Part shown: in pieces, positions 17,333-28,727 of the stretch
Layout: each line of letters opens with the position of its first letter
Numbering within the stretch: position 1 is the first letter of the stretch
DNA from: Syntrophaceae bacterium
GTDB lineage: Bacteria > Desulfobacterota > Syntrophia > Syntrophales > Smithellaceae
Reading direction: 5' to 3'
Length of the DNA: 43,460 nt
Assembly (NCBI GenBank): GCA_025355345.1
Contig: JANXZU010000077.1
Span: 1-43,460 of the forward strand
Made by a program: the position numbers and the translations under genes
Notes under the pieces: model-generated
What the model was told of the DNA's origin: nothing
What the model saw: the letters and a program-made list of their open reading frames with translations, nothing else
Database searches by the model: none

Positions 17333-19163
17333 GATTGTTATTGCATTATTGCTGATTATTTTTTCTGTTCTATTGGTACGTCTGTGGTATTTACAAGTTA
17401 TCAAAGGAGAAGAATTAAAGCAAAGATCAGAAAATAATTCTGTTCGCTTCCGTAAAATTAAACCGTTGCGCGGTCTCATCTTAGATAGAAATGGTCAGGT
17501 TCTTGTGGATAACCGTCCTTCATTCGATGTGCTTTACATGCCCAACAAGGGGAAAGATCATGAGATAGTTATCGAAAGACTCAAAAGCATTTACAAAAGC
17601 AGATCGTTGGAATTATCTTATGATCAAACCTTTCCAGAAAAAGTTAAGCCTTATCTCCCGGTAAAATTAGAGAAAAATGTGAGCATGGAAAAGGTAGCTG
17701 TAGTGGAAACCAATAGTCTGTCTTTGCCGGGTGTTTATGTCGATGTTTCTCCAATACGCTTGTATCTGGTCGGTGAAATGATGGCACCAATCATTGGTTA
17801 TACCGGAGAAATAAGCAAGGAGGAATTAGAAAAAGCTAATGACGAACGTGCCTCCGGAGATGTTTTAGGAAAACAGGGTGTGGAAAAATTTCTTGATCAG
17901 TACATACGAGGCAGTAGTGGTGCGGAATTAGTTGAAGTAAATGTTTATGACAAAGAAATTAAAAATCTAGGACGTAGGGAGCCTGTTCCCGGCTACAATG
18001 TTGTTTTGACGATTGATGCTGATTTGCAGAAGGCGGCCTGGGATGCATTTGCAGGAAAACCTGGCGCTGCGGTTGTCATGGATCCGCGAGATGGTTCAAT
18101 ACTGGCCATGGTCAGTTCGCCTTCCTTCGATCCCAACTTGTTCAATAGTGGAATCCCGTATGATATATGGGACAAAATGCAAAATAATCCGTTTAATCCT
18201 TTAACTAATAAAGCAATTTCCGGTCAATACCCACCCGGTTCAACATACAAGTTGATTGTCGCCGCTGCTGCATTGGAAGAGGGTATTATTAAACCTGAAC
18301 AGAAAATATTTTGTAACGGCTCATTTGAATTAGGTAATCGAACTTATCGTTGCTGGAAATCAAAAGGCGGGCATGGTTATGTTGATCTTCATAGGGCTAT
18401 TGTCGAATCCTGTGATGTATATTTCTATACTGTAGGTAAGATGTTGGGAGTGGATAAGATCGCTCAATATGCAAAGCTCTTCGGGCTTGGCGAACCTACA
18501 GGCATTGATTTATATCATGAAAAAAGCGGCCTGGTACCCACAAAAGACTGGAAACTTGCCCGCACTAAAGAAGCATGGCTACTCGGTGAAACCATTTCCA
18601 TATCAATCGGGCAGGGATTTAATCTGGTGACGCCCCTGCAATTGGTCAATGCCTATGCCGCTTTTGCTAATGGTGGAACTTTATGGCGACCGCAATTAAT
18701 AAAACGTATTGAGTTAACTGACGGCAGCATATATAAGGAGTTTTTGCCGGAGAAAAAGAGCGAGCTTGCTTTAAGCAAAAAAACTATTGATATCATTGGC
18801 CGTGCCCTGTGGGGTGTTGTTAATGAAGAGGGTGGCACTGGTTCTGCGGCAAGAAGATTAAACTCGGATGTCTGCGGCAAAACCGGGACATCTCAGGTTG
18901 TCGGTTTGCCGCAAGGCGATAAAGCCCGCCGCGACAAGAAAATTAGCGCTTTTCAAAAAGACCACGCATTATTTGTATGCTTTGCCCCGCTGAAAAGTCC
19001 CGAGATAGCTATAGTGGTAATAGCGGAAAATGCAGGTCACGGAGGATCTGTTTCAGCTCCGATTGCCCGCAAGATATTGGATGCGTATTTTGAGGGAAAG
19101 AAGAAATTAAAATCTGCGCAAGTTGCAGCGCAACGTAATTTGCCGGATAAATCTAAAGATTAA
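17271..19163 (+). CDS. mrdA: Penicillin-binding protein 2 (MrdA), elongasome transpeptidase
   Basis: PBP2 cross-links peptidoglycan during cell elongation in partnership with RodA. Of its 630 residues, 20-45 form the membrane anchor (IVIALLLIIFSVLLVRLWYL), then come the pedestal domain with RGLILDRNGQVLVDNRPSFD and the transpeptidase domain. Active-site motifs are S-x-x-K in PPGSTYKLI, S-x-N replaced by SCD in VESCDVYFYT as is normal for PBP2, and KTG in CGKTGTSQVVG. The ATG lies inside the end of mreD. Length matches the family. Confidence 0.95.
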   Translation: MEKHFRLNNGPEPADFRQRLKIVIALLLIIFSVLLVRLWYLQVIKGEELKQRSENNSVRFRKIKPLRGLILDRNGQVLVDNRPSFDVLYMPNKGKDHEIVIERLKSIYKSRSLELSYDQTFPEKVKPYLPVKLEKNVSMEKVAVVETNSLSLPGVYVDVSPIRLYLVGEMMAPIIGYTGEISKEELEKANDERASGDVLGKQGVEKFLDQYIRGSSGAELVEVNVYDKEIKNLGRREPVPGYNVVLTIDADLQKAAWDAFAGKPGAAVVMDPRDGSILAMVSSPSFDPNLFNSGIPYDIWDKMQNNPFNPLTNKAISGQYPPGSTYKLIVAAAALEEGIIKPEQKIFCNGSFELGNRTYRCWKSKGGHGYVDLHRAIVESCDVYFYTVGKMLGVDKIAQYAKLFGLGEPTGIDLYHEKSGLVPTKDWKLARTKEAWLLGETISISIGQGFNLVTPLQLVNAYAAFANGGTLWRPQLIKRIELTDGSIYKEFLPEKKSELALSKKTIDIIGRALWGVVNEEGGTGSAARRLNSDVCGKTGTSQVVGLPQGDKARRDKKISAFQKDHALFVCFAPLKSPEIAIVVIAENAGHGGSVSAPIARKILDAYFEGKKKLKSAQVAAQRNLPDKSKD

Positions 19164-19216
19164 TCCCGGACTTTTTTTGTTGCCGGATGATGTCTTTAAT
19201 GTATTAGGGGAAATTA

Positions 19217-20332
19217 ATGATTTTTTTAAAATTTGATCGACGCATTTTCCAACATTTTGATTGGACTCTTCTTGCTCTTGTCCTTTCAATATGCGCAATC
19301 GGCATTATAAATATATATTCAGTTGGTTTTAGCGTCAGTGAAAGGCATTTCCCTTTTTATGTGAAACAAATTCAATGGATCGTGTTAGGCCTTTTTTTTA
19401 TGATGGCAGCTTATTTAGTTGATTACCGTGTTATCTGCCAGGCAGCTTATTTGATATACGGTGTTTCCATCGCTCTTTTGATAATTGTGTTTTTTTACGG
19501 CTATACGACGCACGGTTCACAAAGATGGATATCTGTCGGATTCTTTGCTTTCCAGCCTTCGGAATTAATGAAGCTGGCGTTGATTATTGTATTAGCGAGG
19601 TATTTTGATAGTCATAACTCTAATGAACCTTACAAGTTAAGAGAGCTCTTCTTCCCTTTTTTGATTGTCTTGATACCTTGTTTGTTAATATTAAAACAAC
19701 CGGACCTGGGTACGGCTTTGATCATAATACTTTTTTGCGCATCGGTAATTTTTTTTATGGGGATTAATTGGAAGTCTATCGCCATAGTTTTAGTTTCCGG
19801 ATTGGTTTTATTGCCGGTCGTGTGGTATTATTTGAAAAGCTATCAAAAAGAAAGATTGCTTACCTTTCTAAATCCTGAACATGATCCACTAGGTACCGGT
19901 TATCATGTAATCCAATCAATGATTGCCATTGGCTCAGGAGGGATTTTTGGCAAGGGCTTTATAAATGGCTCACAAACTCAGTTAAAATTTTTACCTGAGC
20001 AGCAAACGGATTTCATCTTTTCTGTTTTTGCCGAGGAATGGGGTTTTATTGGAGCGCTGGTTTTGATCATCATGTTTATGTCCCTCATCCTTTGGGGTAT
20101 CAAAATTGCCTTGCATTCTCGAGATTTATTAGGCACGATAATAGCGGTTGGTATTACCGCCCTTATTTCGTGGCAAGTAGTCATCAATATTGGCATGGTG
20201 TTAGGAATACTGCCGGTTGTCGGCATTCCTCTTCCTTTTTTTAGCTATGGTGGTTCGGCTATGGTCTGTTTGATGGCAGCGATAGGTTTATTAATGAATG
20301 TCAGCGTGCGTAGATTTGCTTTGCAAAGCTGA
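19217..20332 (+). CDS. rodA: Peptidoglycan polymerase RodA (SEDS family)
   Basis: RodA is the glycosyltransferase of the elongasome. The 371-residue product has about ten membrane helices and the SEDS signatures: WISVGFFAFQPSELMKLALI, LKQPDLGTALIIILF, FLPEQQTDFIFSVFAEEWGF and GIPLPFFSYGGSAMVCLMA. The Asp in EQQTDFIFS corresponds to the catalytic residue of the long extracytoplasmic loop. GGGGAAATTA precedes the ATG. It follows mrdA by 53 bp, the standard pairing. Confidence 0.95.
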   Translation: MIFLKFDRRIFQHFDWTLLALVLSICAIGIINIYSVGFSVSERHFPFYVKQIQWIVLGLFFMMAAYLVDYRVICQAAYLIYGVSIALLIIVFFYGYTTHGSQRWISVGFFAFQPSELMKLALIIVLARYFDSHNSNEPYKLRELFFPFLIVLIPCLLILKQPDLGTALIIILFCASVIFFMGINWKSIAIVLVSGLVLLPVVWYYLKSYQKERLLTFLNPEHDPLGTGYHVIQSMIAIGSGGIFGKGFINGSQTQLKFLPEQQTDFIFSVFAEEWGFIGALVLIIMFMSLILWGIKIALHSRDLLGTIIAVGITALISWQVVINIGMVLGILPVVGIPLPFFSYGGSAMVCLMAAIGLLMNVSVRRFALQS

Positions 20333-20354
20333 ATGTTAATTGGTCAAATGTTGT

Positions 20355-20360
20355 TATAAT
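20355..20360 (+). promoter_or_regulatory. Possible -10 box for the bactofilin gene
   Basis: A perfect TATAAT lies 24 bp before the bactofilin ATG, but the -35 position (AATGTT) is poor. It may give a separate transcript from the end of the mre operon. Confidence 0.35.
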
Positions 20361-20383
20361 ATAATAACCACAAGGAGAATGGT

Positions 20384-20761
20384 ATGTGGGAAAAAAAGAA
20401 AGAAATTGAAGAAGTAAAAGCTGTCTTGGGTAAAGGTGCGGAGTTTATCGGTAAATTAATATTTGACGGTGCCGTGCGCATTGATGGTGATTTTCAAGGA
20501 GAAATTTACGGACAGGGGTCATTGGAAATTGGCGAAGGTGCGCTGGTAAAAGCCAATATTGCGGTAAAAGCCATTTATATAGGCGGTGACGTTCAGGGAA
20601 GCATTAAAGTTAAAGAAAGAATAAACATTAACTCTACCGGTAAATTTTATGGTGATGTCCGCACACCTGTTTTTATTATGGAGGAGGGTGCCTTGTTTGA
20701 TGGCCGATCGTATATGGTTGAAGCTGTAGAAGAAAAAATTCAAATACATTCAGTCGACTGA
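20384..20761 (+). CDS. Bactofilin (polymerising cytoskeletal protein)
   Basis: A 125-residue protein with the bactofilin beta-helix: successive short strands with glycine turns at FIGKLIFDGAVRIDGDFQGE, IYGQGSLEIGEGALVKANIA and GSIKVKERININSTGKFYGD. Bactofilins form nucleotide-free filaments at the inner face of the membrane and often affect cell shape by placing wall enzymes. Its position just after mreBCD-mrdA-rodA suggests a shape role here. AAGGAG is well placed before the ATG. Confidence 0.9.
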   Translation: MWEKKKEIEEVKAVLGKGAEFIGKLIFDGAVRIDGDFQGEIYGQGSLEIGEGALVKANIAVKAIYIGGDVQGSIKVKERININSTGKFYGDVRTPVFIMEEGALFDGRSYMVEAVEEKIQIHSVD

Positions 20762-21047
20762 TTGCATGTAAGTATTTGTTTATACATGGCATAATTCATT
20801 TATGTGAAAATATAGACCGTCGGTCACAAAAAAGCTTGACAAGCAAATAAGGTTATGGTTAGTAACCTCCGGCTTTTTGATTTACGGTGCTTTTAAGTCA
20901 ACGTTTCCTGTTCTTATCAGTAAAGAGAATGTGGAACGTAAGTGAGTAGAAAAAGTTTTCTGGATTCTAAATATTCACTTAAGCATCAGAGCTCTGAAGA
21001 AGCTCATTGACTCTAACTTTTTTGTGTAACAAAGTATGAGGTAAAAC
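20762..21047 (+). promoter_or_regulatory. Leader and promoter region of the F1 ATP synthase operon
   Basis: A perfect palindrome GACCG-T-CGGTC (20815-20825) sits 10 bp before a consensus TTGACA (20836-20841); TTAGTA (20859-20864) is the -10 candidate at 17 bp. The palindrome has the look of a TetR-type operator. About 180 bp of untranslated leader would follow, in which I see no further gene. Confidence 0.45.
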
Positions 21048-21482
21048 GTGGTTACTGTAATTCCTGATTATACTATCGCTGTCCAAATATTTAATTTCCT
21101 GGCATTAATTTTTATTCTTAATTTACTTCTTTATAAGCCCATTCTTGCAATAATTGATCGACGCAAAAAGCAACTCGAAGAATTAGAAAATGAAATCAAG
21201 TTGTTTAACGATTCCGTTGATAAGCGTGTTGCGGAGTATGATGAAAAGCTCAAGCTTGCCAAAACCAACGCTTCCGAAATGAAGAAGGAAATAATAAAAG
21301 AGGGAGCGGATAAGGCTAAGAGTTTAGTTGATGCCGTGCGCAATGAAATTCCCTTGATGGCGCAGGAATTTCAGAAAAAAATGGATAAAGAAATTATGGC
21401 TGCGCGGCAAATTCTGGGTGGCCAGTCCCGGAGACTATCTTTGGAGATAGCCGAGAAAGTTCTGGGGAGGCGCGTTCAATGA
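21048..21482 (+). CDS. atpF': ATP synthase stator subunit b'
   Basis: A 144-residue b-type subunit: one N-terminal membrane helix (VQIFNFLALIFILNLLLYKP) followed by a long charged helix (RRKKQLEELENEIKLFNDSV onward) that forms half of the peripheral stalk. GTG start with GAGGT upstream. Having both b' and b in tandem is usual in photosynthetic bacteria and in many deltaproteobacteria. Its TGA overlaps the next ATG. Confidence 0.88.
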   Translation: MVTVIPDYTIAVQIFNFLALIFILNLLLYKPILAIIDRRKKQLEELENEIKLFNDSVDKRVAEYDEKLKLAKTNASEMKKEIIKEGADKAKSLVDAVRNEIPLMAQEFQKKMDKEIMAARQILGGQSRRLSLEIAEKVLGRRVQ

Positions 21483-22081
21483 CAATGAAAAAGTTATTCA
21501 AGTCAATATTGCTTAGATTGTTGATATCGATTGCATTCATATTTCTAATTATTGTTAATTTTGCTTATGCCGAAGGTCACGCTGAAGGCGGGTACTCAAA
21601 AAGCCAGTGGTTTGACTTTGCCTGGAAAACATTAGATTTTGTTCTGCTGGTCGGATTTCTTTATTGGATGCTGGCGGCGAAGATAAAAGAATTTTTTGTC
21701 GGACGACGTCAGGAAATTAAAGAATCAATGGAAATTGCTGCAGTACAAAAGACCGAAGCAGAGAAAAAATATCGGGAATATTCGGAAAAGATCGACAAAG
21801 CATCCCAGGAAATTGACGGCATAATTGAAATGATCAAGGCTCAGGGCGTCGCAGAAAAACAAAAAATTGTTGAAGATGCGGGCAAGGTTGCTCAGAAAAT
21901 GAAAGAAGATGCTCAATCCCGCATTGAGCAGGAGTTTAATAAAGCTTCCCATCAGCTTCGCTCGGAGGCAGTTCAGCTATCCGTTGCGATGGCAGAAGAA
22001 ATATTGAAAAAGAATATTACCGCCCAAGACCATGAGGTCATGGTCAAAGAATATATAGATAAGGTGGTGAACAAAAATTGA
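21479..22081 (+). CDS. atpF: ATP synthase stator subunit b
   Basis: A 200-residue b subunit. A first hydrophobic stretch at 5-30 (LLRLLISIAFIFLIIVNFAY, ending AYA like a signal peptide) precedes the true anchor helix FAWKTLDFVLLVGFLYWMLA at about 47-66 and the charged dimerisation helix. The extra N-terminal hydrophobic segment is found in other deltaproteobacterial b subunits. It overlaps both neighbours by 4 bp or less. Confidence 0.88.
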   Translation: MTMKKLFKSILLRLLISIAFIFLIIVNFAYAEGHAEGGYSKSQWFDFAWKTLDFVLLVGFLYWMLAAKIKEFFVGRRQEIKESMEIAAVQKTEAEKKYREYSEKIDKASQEIDGIIEMIKAQGVAEKQKIVEDAGKVAQKMKEDAQSRIEQEFNKASHQLRSEAVQLSVAMAEEILKKNITAQDHEVMVKEYIDKVVNKN

Positions 22082-22620
22082 TCAGTAATATTTCCAAACG
22101 CTATGCTCGCGCGTTTTTTGAAATTGCGATGGAAGAAAAGCAACTAGAGAGATATTATAATGAGCTCAATCAGTTTGCTTTAATTATTGCCGATAATAAA
22201 GCGCTAGGTGAATTTTTAGCCAATCCTGTTTTTGAACAGGAAAGCAAAAAAAATGTAGTGCAAAATATAATTGGCAAGCTGCAACTTTCAAGTATGACGG
22301 TCAATTTTCTGAAATTACTGGTTGATAAAAGAAGAATCGACATCCTGTCTGATATCGTCTCTTTTTACAGGCAGTTGATGGACGAATCACTCAAGAAAGT
22401 AAGAGTAAATATAAAAACAGCATTCTCGCTTTCGAGCGAAATGCAGGCTCACATAACCTCCAGTCTGGAGAAAGTAACCGGGAGCAAAGTGGAAGTATCC
22501 GTAGAAAAAGACCCCGGTCTTCTTGGAGGCATAGTGATTGGTGTTGGCGATACACTTTACGATGGCAGCATTAAAAACCAATTGAACAATATGAGGAATC
22601 TCTTAGGGGAGGCAAGATAA
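22078..22620 (+). CDS. atpH: ATP synthase F1 subunit delta
   Basis: The delta subunit clamps the stator to the top of F1. Family features are SKRYARAFFEIAMEEKQLER at the N-terminus and the C-terminal DPGLLGGIVIGVGDTLYDGS. The TTG start at 22078 overlaps the atpF TGA. 180 residues, normal length. Confidence 0.93.
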   Translation: MISNISKRYARAFFEIAMEEKQLERYYNELNQFALIIADNKALGEFLANPVFEQESKKNVVQNIIGKLQLSSMTVNFLKLLVDKRRIDILSDIVSFYRQLMDESLKKVRVNIKTAFSLSSEMQAHITSSLEKVTGSKVEVSVEKDPGLLGGIVIGVGDTLYDGSIKNQLNNMRNLLGEAR

Positions 22621-22623
22621 GGT

Positions 22624-24138
22624 ATGGAAACAATCAAAGCGGAAGAAATTAGTCAAATTATTTCTGAGCAAATTAAAAGCTATGAGAAAAAGCTGGATAT
22701 AAGCGAAACCGGAACTGTCTTGTCCGTGGGAGATGGTATCGCTAGAGTTTACGGCGTGCAAAATGCAATGGCCATGGAACTTTTGGAATTTCCCGGCGGT
22801 ATTTTGGGAATGGTTCTCAATTTGGAAGCAGACAACGTCGGTGTCGCGGTTCTCGGTGAGGTTACCCACATTAAAGAAGGCGACATTGTTAAAAGGACCG
22901 GTAAAATTGCACAAGTTCCCGTAGGTGATGGTCTACTCGGACGCATTATTGATGCAACGGGAAAACCGCTGGACGGCAAAGGCCCTATTGAAACGACTGA
23001 GTATCGTCGTATAGAAATGATTGCTCCCGGCGTTATCGAACGTCAGCCGGTTAATGAGCCGATGTACACAGGTCTTAAATCAATTGATGCAATGACGCCG
23101 ATTGGCCGCGGCCAACGCGAATTAATCATCGGCGATAGACAAATAGGCAAAACTGCAATTTGCGTTGATGCAATTATTAGACAAAAAAATACCGGAGTTA
23201 AGTGCATATATGTAGCGATTGGGCAGAAAAAGTCTACAGTAGCTCAAGTTGTTGAAAAACTAAAACAGCATGACGCGTTATCATACACATGCGTTGTTGC
23301 CGGTTGCGCAAGTGACCCTGCCACGCTTCAATATATTGCTGCATACGCTGGTTGCAGTATCGGTGAATATTTCCGTGACCGTGGCCAGGATGCTTTGATT
23401 ATTTACGATGATCTTTCCAAACAAGCTGTAGCTTACCGGCAGATTTCGCTCCTCTTGCGGCGTCCCCCTGGTCGTGAAGCTTTCCCCGGTGATATTTTCT
23501 ATAACCACTCCCGTTTGCTCGAACGTGCGGCGCGTGTCAGCAAGGAACTTGGTGGTGGATCACTTACGGCTCTGCCTGTTATCGAAACTCAAGCCGGTGA
23601 CGTTTCCGCTTACATTCCGACAAACGTTATTTCCATTACCGACGGTCAGGTTTACCTGGAACCAAGCTTATTCTTCTCGGGTATTCGTCCGGCAATTAAC
23701 GTCGGGTTATCGGTTTCACGGGTTGGCGGTGCTGCACAAGTAAAGGCGATGAAACAAGTTGCCGGAACTTTGAAACTTGATCTTGCTCAATATCGGGAAC
23801 TTGCCGCATTTGCACAATTCGGCAGCGATCTGGACAAATCAACTCAGGCACAGTTGAATCGTGGAGTGCGGTTGGTTGAATTATTAAAGCAGCCGCAGTT
23901 TATGCCCATGTCTCTGGCCCAGGAAATAGTTGTGCTGTTTGCAGGGACAAGAGGATTTATTGATAAATATGATGTGGAAAAAGTCCGTATATACGAGGAA
24001 CAGCTTCTAAGTTTTGTGGAGAGTAAGTATCAGAACATCATGAAAGAAATTGATGATAAAAAAATTATTTCTCCGGATTTAGAAAAGAAGATGAAAGACG
24101 TGATGACGGAATTTGATTCCGTATTTGTTGCTGAATAG
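22624..24138 (+). CDS. atpA: ATP synthase F1 subunit alpha
   Basis: The 504-residue non-catalytic nucleotide-binding subunit. The P-loop is GDRQIGKT, the [20 protein letters not shown] region is fully standard, and [18 protein letters not shown] is the family signature with the arginine finger (Arg in SVSRVGG). Starts 3 bp after atpH. Confidence 0.97.
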   Translation: METIKAEEISQIISEQIKSYEKKLDISETGTVLSVGDGIARVYGVQNAMAMELLEFPGGILGMVLNLEADNVGVAVLGEVTHIKEGDIVKRTGKIAQVPVGDGLLGRIIDATGKPLDGKGPIETTEYRRIEMIAPGVIERQPVNEPMYTGLKSIDAMTPIGRGQRELIIGDRQIGKTAICVDAIIRQKNTGVKCIYVAIGQKKSTVAQVVEKLKQHDALSYTCVVAGCASDPATLQYIAAYAGCSIGEYFRDRGQDALIIYDDLSKQAVAYRQISLLLRRPPGREAFPGDIFYNHSRLLERAARVSKELGGGSLTALPVIETQAGDVSAYIPTNVISITDGQVYLEPSLFFSGIRPAINVGLSVSRVGGAAQVKAMKQVAGTLKLDLAQYRELAAFAQFGSDLDKSTQAQLNRGVRLVELLKQPQFMPMSLAQEIVVLFAGTRGFIDKYDVEKVRIYEEQLLSFVESKYQNIMKEIDDKKIISPDLEKKMKDVMTEFDSVFVAE

Positions 24139-24168
24139 TAAAAAATAATTAGTTGAGGAGATTTTTTA

Positions 24169-25044
24169 GTGGCCTCGGTTAAAGATATTAAAAGAAAAGT
24201 GAGCGCCGTTCATAAAACGAAGCAGATTACGCGTGCAATGAACATGGTAGCCGCATCTAAATTTAAGGCATCACAATTAAAGATGGAAAATTTCCGTCCC
24301 TATGCCAGCAAGTTTATGGATGTACTTAATAGTTTGGCATTACGTGTGGAAAGTATAACTCATCCACTTCTGGCTGTTCGCGAACCAAAAAAGATCAGAG
24401 TTATTTGTATGACTTCTGATCGCGGTCTTTGCGGTGGGTTTAATACAAACTTAATTAAAGCCACGGAAAGGTTTTTGCGGGAAAAAAGCAATGAAGGCAA
24501 AGAGGTTGCCATGGTCAGTGTTGGCCGCAAAGGCAGGGATTATTTCCGCAGAAAAGCCGACATCGTTGATCAGCGGGTTGATGTTTTAAACAAGTTTGAT
24601 ATGACGCTCGCGGTTGCCATTTCCAATGATGTAATTACACCGTTCATTGGGGAAGTGTACGACGAGCTTTATTTAATATATAATCAATTTGTCAGTGTTG
24701 CGGTTCAGCGTCCAACCGTAGTTAGGTTATTTCCGCTGCCTTCCATTGGGCAAAACGTCGGGATTGATGCTGAAAAAAATATTGATTATGTTTATGAACC
24801 GTCTGACGAAGTATTATTGCAAAGGCTTTTACCCATGTATGTGCATGTACTTATATATCGAGCGCTTTTGGAGACGTCAGCGGGCGAAAATGGCGCGCGT
24901 ATGGCGGCAATGGATAACGCCACCAGTAATTGTGAGGATTTAATAAGAACTTTGACCCTCAAAATGAATAAAGCAAGACAAGCGGCGATTACGGCGGAAC
25001 TGATGGACATTGTAGGTGGTACGGAAGCTCTGTCGAAGGGATAA
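24169..25044 (+). CDS. atpG: ATP synthase F1 subunit gamma
   Basis: The 291-residue rotor shaft. Both coiled-coil ends are present: IKRKVSAVHKTKQITRAMNM with VAASKF at the start and AAMDNATSNCEDLIRTLTLK with MNKARQAAITAELMDIVGG at the end, and SDRGLCGGFNTNLIK in between. GTG start preceded by GAGGAG. Confidence 0.96.
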   Translation: MASVKDIKRKVSAVHKTKQITRAMNMVAASKFKASQLKMENFRPYASKFMDVLNSLALRVESITHPLLAVREPKKIRVICMTSDRGLCGGFNTNLIKATERFLREKSNEGKEVAMVSVGRKGRDYFRRKADIVDQRVDVLNKFDMTLAVAISNDVITPFIGEVYDELYLIYNQFVSVAVQRPTVVRLFPLPSIGQNVGIDAEKNIDYVYEPSDEVLLQRLLPMYVHVLIYRALLETSAGENGARMAAMDNATSNCEDLIRTLTLKMNKARQAAITAELMDIVGGTEALSKG

Positions 25045-25057
25045 AATATTGCAGTAA

Positions 25058-26512
<1,455 letters not shown>

Positions 26513-26524
26513 GTGAGGAAGTAA

Positions 26525-26929
26525 ATGTCAGATGAATTAATGCTCGAAATTGTGACACCGGAGAAAATGGCTTTCGCAGGCAACGTGGAAGAGGTAACCA
26601 TCCCGGGTACAGAAGGAGAATTTGGTGTTCTACGTGGTCACGAGGCGCTTTTAAGTTCAATTGAAATTGGTGAGTTGAATTTTACCAAAGATGGTAAAAA
26701 AACATATTACGCGGTTAATACCGGATATGGGGAAGTAACCTCCAGTAAAGTTACCATTTTAATCGAAACTGCCGAAAGAGCTGACAGTATTGATAAAGAT
26801 AGGGCGCGTAAGGCTAAGGAGAGCGCTGAGGCGCGTTTGGCTCAGTTAGCCAAGGAAGATACTGAATATAAAGAAGTCCACCTGGCTCTGCTTCGCTCAA
26901 TCGCCCGCATAAGTGTTGCCGAAAAATAG
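26525..26929 (+). CDS. atpC: ATP synthase F1 subunit epsilon
   Basis: 134 residues with the N-terminal beta sandwich ([40 protein letters not shown]) and the C-terminal helical hairpin ([20 protein letters not shown]) that can act as an inhibitory latch. GTGAGGAAG precedes the start. Last gene of the operon, 13 bp from the convergent greA. Confidence 0.94.
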   Translation: MSDELMLEIVTPEKMAFAGNVEEVTIPGTEGEFGVLRGHEALLSSIEIGELNFTKDGKKTYYAVNTGYGEVTSSKVTILIETAERADSIDKDRARKAKESAEARLAQLAKEDTEYKEVHLALLRSIARISVAEK

Positions 26930-26942
26930 AGCATAATATTTT

Positions 26943-27413
26943 CTAAGCAGAAATATCAATGATTTCAAAATTCCTTCTCCCGCCGGGTGTTGTGACATGC
27001 ACTTCAGAGCCGATGCTCTTTCCAATAAGTGCCCTGCCTATTGGAGATGTTACGGAGATGGTATTTTTGTTAATATCAGATTCAAGTGGACCAACAAGCT
27101 GATAATTTATTTTTTCACCGCTATCAGTATCGGATATTTTAACAAAGCATCCAAAAACTACCTTGTCGCCAGTTATTCCCTTTAGTTCAATAATGTTTGA
27201 CAGCGCCAGATTATTTTCTAATTCCTGAAGTTTCCCGTAGAGGTGAGATTGTCTTTCTTTTGCTGCAGCATATTCTGCATTTTCAGAAATGTCTCCGTGT
27301 GCACGGGCAATCTCAATATCTCGGACATTCTCAGGAATTGATTTATTTTTCAATATTTCTAAATCTTTTTTTAATTTCTCAAATCCCTTTTTAGTAATAG
27401 GTAGTTTATCCAT
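26943..27413 (-). CDS. greA: Transcription elongation factor GreA
   Basis: GreA rescues backtracked RNA polymerase by stimulating transcript cleavage. The ATG at 27413 with GGAG upstream gives 156 residues beginning MDKLPITKKGFEKLKKDLEI; upstream in-frame codons are not part of the family. The coiled-coil has ARAHGDISENAEYAAAKERQ, carrying the catalytic acidic pair (D and E in GDISENAEY), and the FKBP-like C-terminus ends in SPIGRALIGKSIGSEVHV. Confidence 0.95.
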   Translation of the reverse strand: MDKLPITKKGFEKLKKDLEILKNKSIPENVRDIEIARAHGDISENAEYAAAKERQSHLYGKLQELENNLALSNIIELKGITGDKVVFGCFVKISDTDSGEKINYQLVGPLESDINKNTISVTSPIGRALIGKSIGSEVHVTTPGGRRNFEIIDISA

Positions 27414-27626
27414 AATAACTCCAGAATTTATTGATGAGCTTCGATTGCATCCTATATAAAACAATCCGCAATATAATTGCCATATATTATATTTAATAGA
27501 GAATAGTTACCCTGTCAAGAAACATTTACGAAAACAACAAGGTAGTGCAAGTTGTATTGTTGTTGTTATTATGCTATTTCACAATAAGTAATAAGAAAAT
27601 AATCAGAAAGTTAAGTGACATAAATA

Positions 27627-28619
27627 ATGTTAGATAAATTTGAGCGCGAAATTAATTACCTGCGCGTTTCGATAACAGATAGATGCAATTTGCAATGTAG
27701 CTATTGTCGTCCCAAAGAAGGGATCTGTCTAAAAGGCCATGATGATATTCTCCGGTATGAAGATATAATCCGAATAGTTTCCATGGCCGTAAAGTTAGGG
27801 TTGATCAAAGTTCGAATAACAGGTGGCGAGCCTCTAGTGCGCCGTGGTTTTATAGATTTTATCTCTGAATTAAAAAAAATTAACGGGTTGAAGGATATCA
27901 GTCTTACAACAAACGGTATTCTTCTTGAACAATATGCTCAGAGTATTTTTGATGCCGGTATCCACCGTATTAATATTAGCCTCGATTCGCTGAACAAAGA
28001 AAAGTATTTTTATATAACCAACGGCGGGAATTTAGATGCAGTTTTGCGAGGTATAGCCAAAGCGGAAGAAATAGGGTTTTCTCCGATAAAAATTAACGCA
28101 GTTGCCATCAAGGGGTTTAATGATGACGAAGTGCTTGCCTTCGTAAAATTAGCCTTGGACAAGCCATTTCAAGTGCGCTTTATTGAATTGATGCCTATGG
28201 GGCAGGCAAGTATTGATAATAGAGATGATTATCTATCCATGACTCAATTAATACAGAAGATCAGCAGCAAATACGAATTGGAGCAAATAAAGGTTAAAAA
28301 TAGCAAATCAGCCGGTCCTGCGACAATCTTCAGGATTAAAGAAGGGCGCGGAGAACTTGGCTTTATTAATCCGGTAAGCAGCCACTTTTGTTCAACCTGT
28401 AATCGCTTACGGTTGACTGCCGATGGCAAATTACGTGCATGTTTACTAAAAGATGAAGAAATTGATCTGAAAAAGGCACTGTCTGAGAAGTGCAGTGATG
28501 CCGAATTGGAAAGACTTATTCAGGAGGCAATATTATTAAAGCCCAAAAATCATGATCTGGATTGCTCTGATCGACATCTTAAGAAATGCCATAGGGATAT
28601 GTCTGAAATTGGCGGTTGA
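27627..28619 (+). CDS. moaA: GTP 3',8-cyclase MoaA (molybdenum cofactor biosynthesis)
   Basis: MoaA is the radical SAM enzyme that converts GTP to 3',8-cyclo-dihydro-GTP. The first cluster site is DRCNLQCSYCRPK (C-x3-C-x2-C), the second is HFCSTCNRLRLTADGKLRAC, and the protein ends in MSEIGG, the conserved Gly-Gly tail needed for activity. RITGGEPLVRRG and ISLDSLNKEKY are standard. 330 residues. No strong ribosome binding site is visible. moaC and other partners are not in the window. Confidence 0.96.
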   Translation: MLDKFEREINYLRVSITDRCNLQCSYCRPKEGICLKGHDDILRYEDIIRIVSMAVKLGLIKVRITGGEPLVRRGFIDFISELKKINGLKDISLTTNGILLEQYAQSIFDAGIHRINISLDSLNKEKYFYITNGGNLDAVLRGIAKAEEIGFSPIKINAVAIKGFNDDEVLAFVKLALDKPFQVRFIELMPMGQASIDNRDDYLSMTQLIQKISSKYELEQIKVKNSKSAGPATIFRIKEGRGELGFINPVSSHFCSTCNRLRLTADGKLRACLLKDEEIDLKKALSEKCSDAELERLIQEAILLKPKNHDLDCSDRHLKKCHRDMSEIGG

Positions 28620-28727
28620 TACCACTTCGCTTTCTTTAAAAGTGAAATGGCATGAAAACATTAATCAAGAAGATATTTTTAAAAAAAATAAGGTATAATT
28701 TCCGATCAGCACCAAGAAAGCTGGGAA

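Noticed and set aside
27465..27626. Molybdenum-cofactor riboswitch before moaA
   Set aside because: The 160-bp region is AT-rich and shows no long conserved-looking stems of the Moco aptamer.
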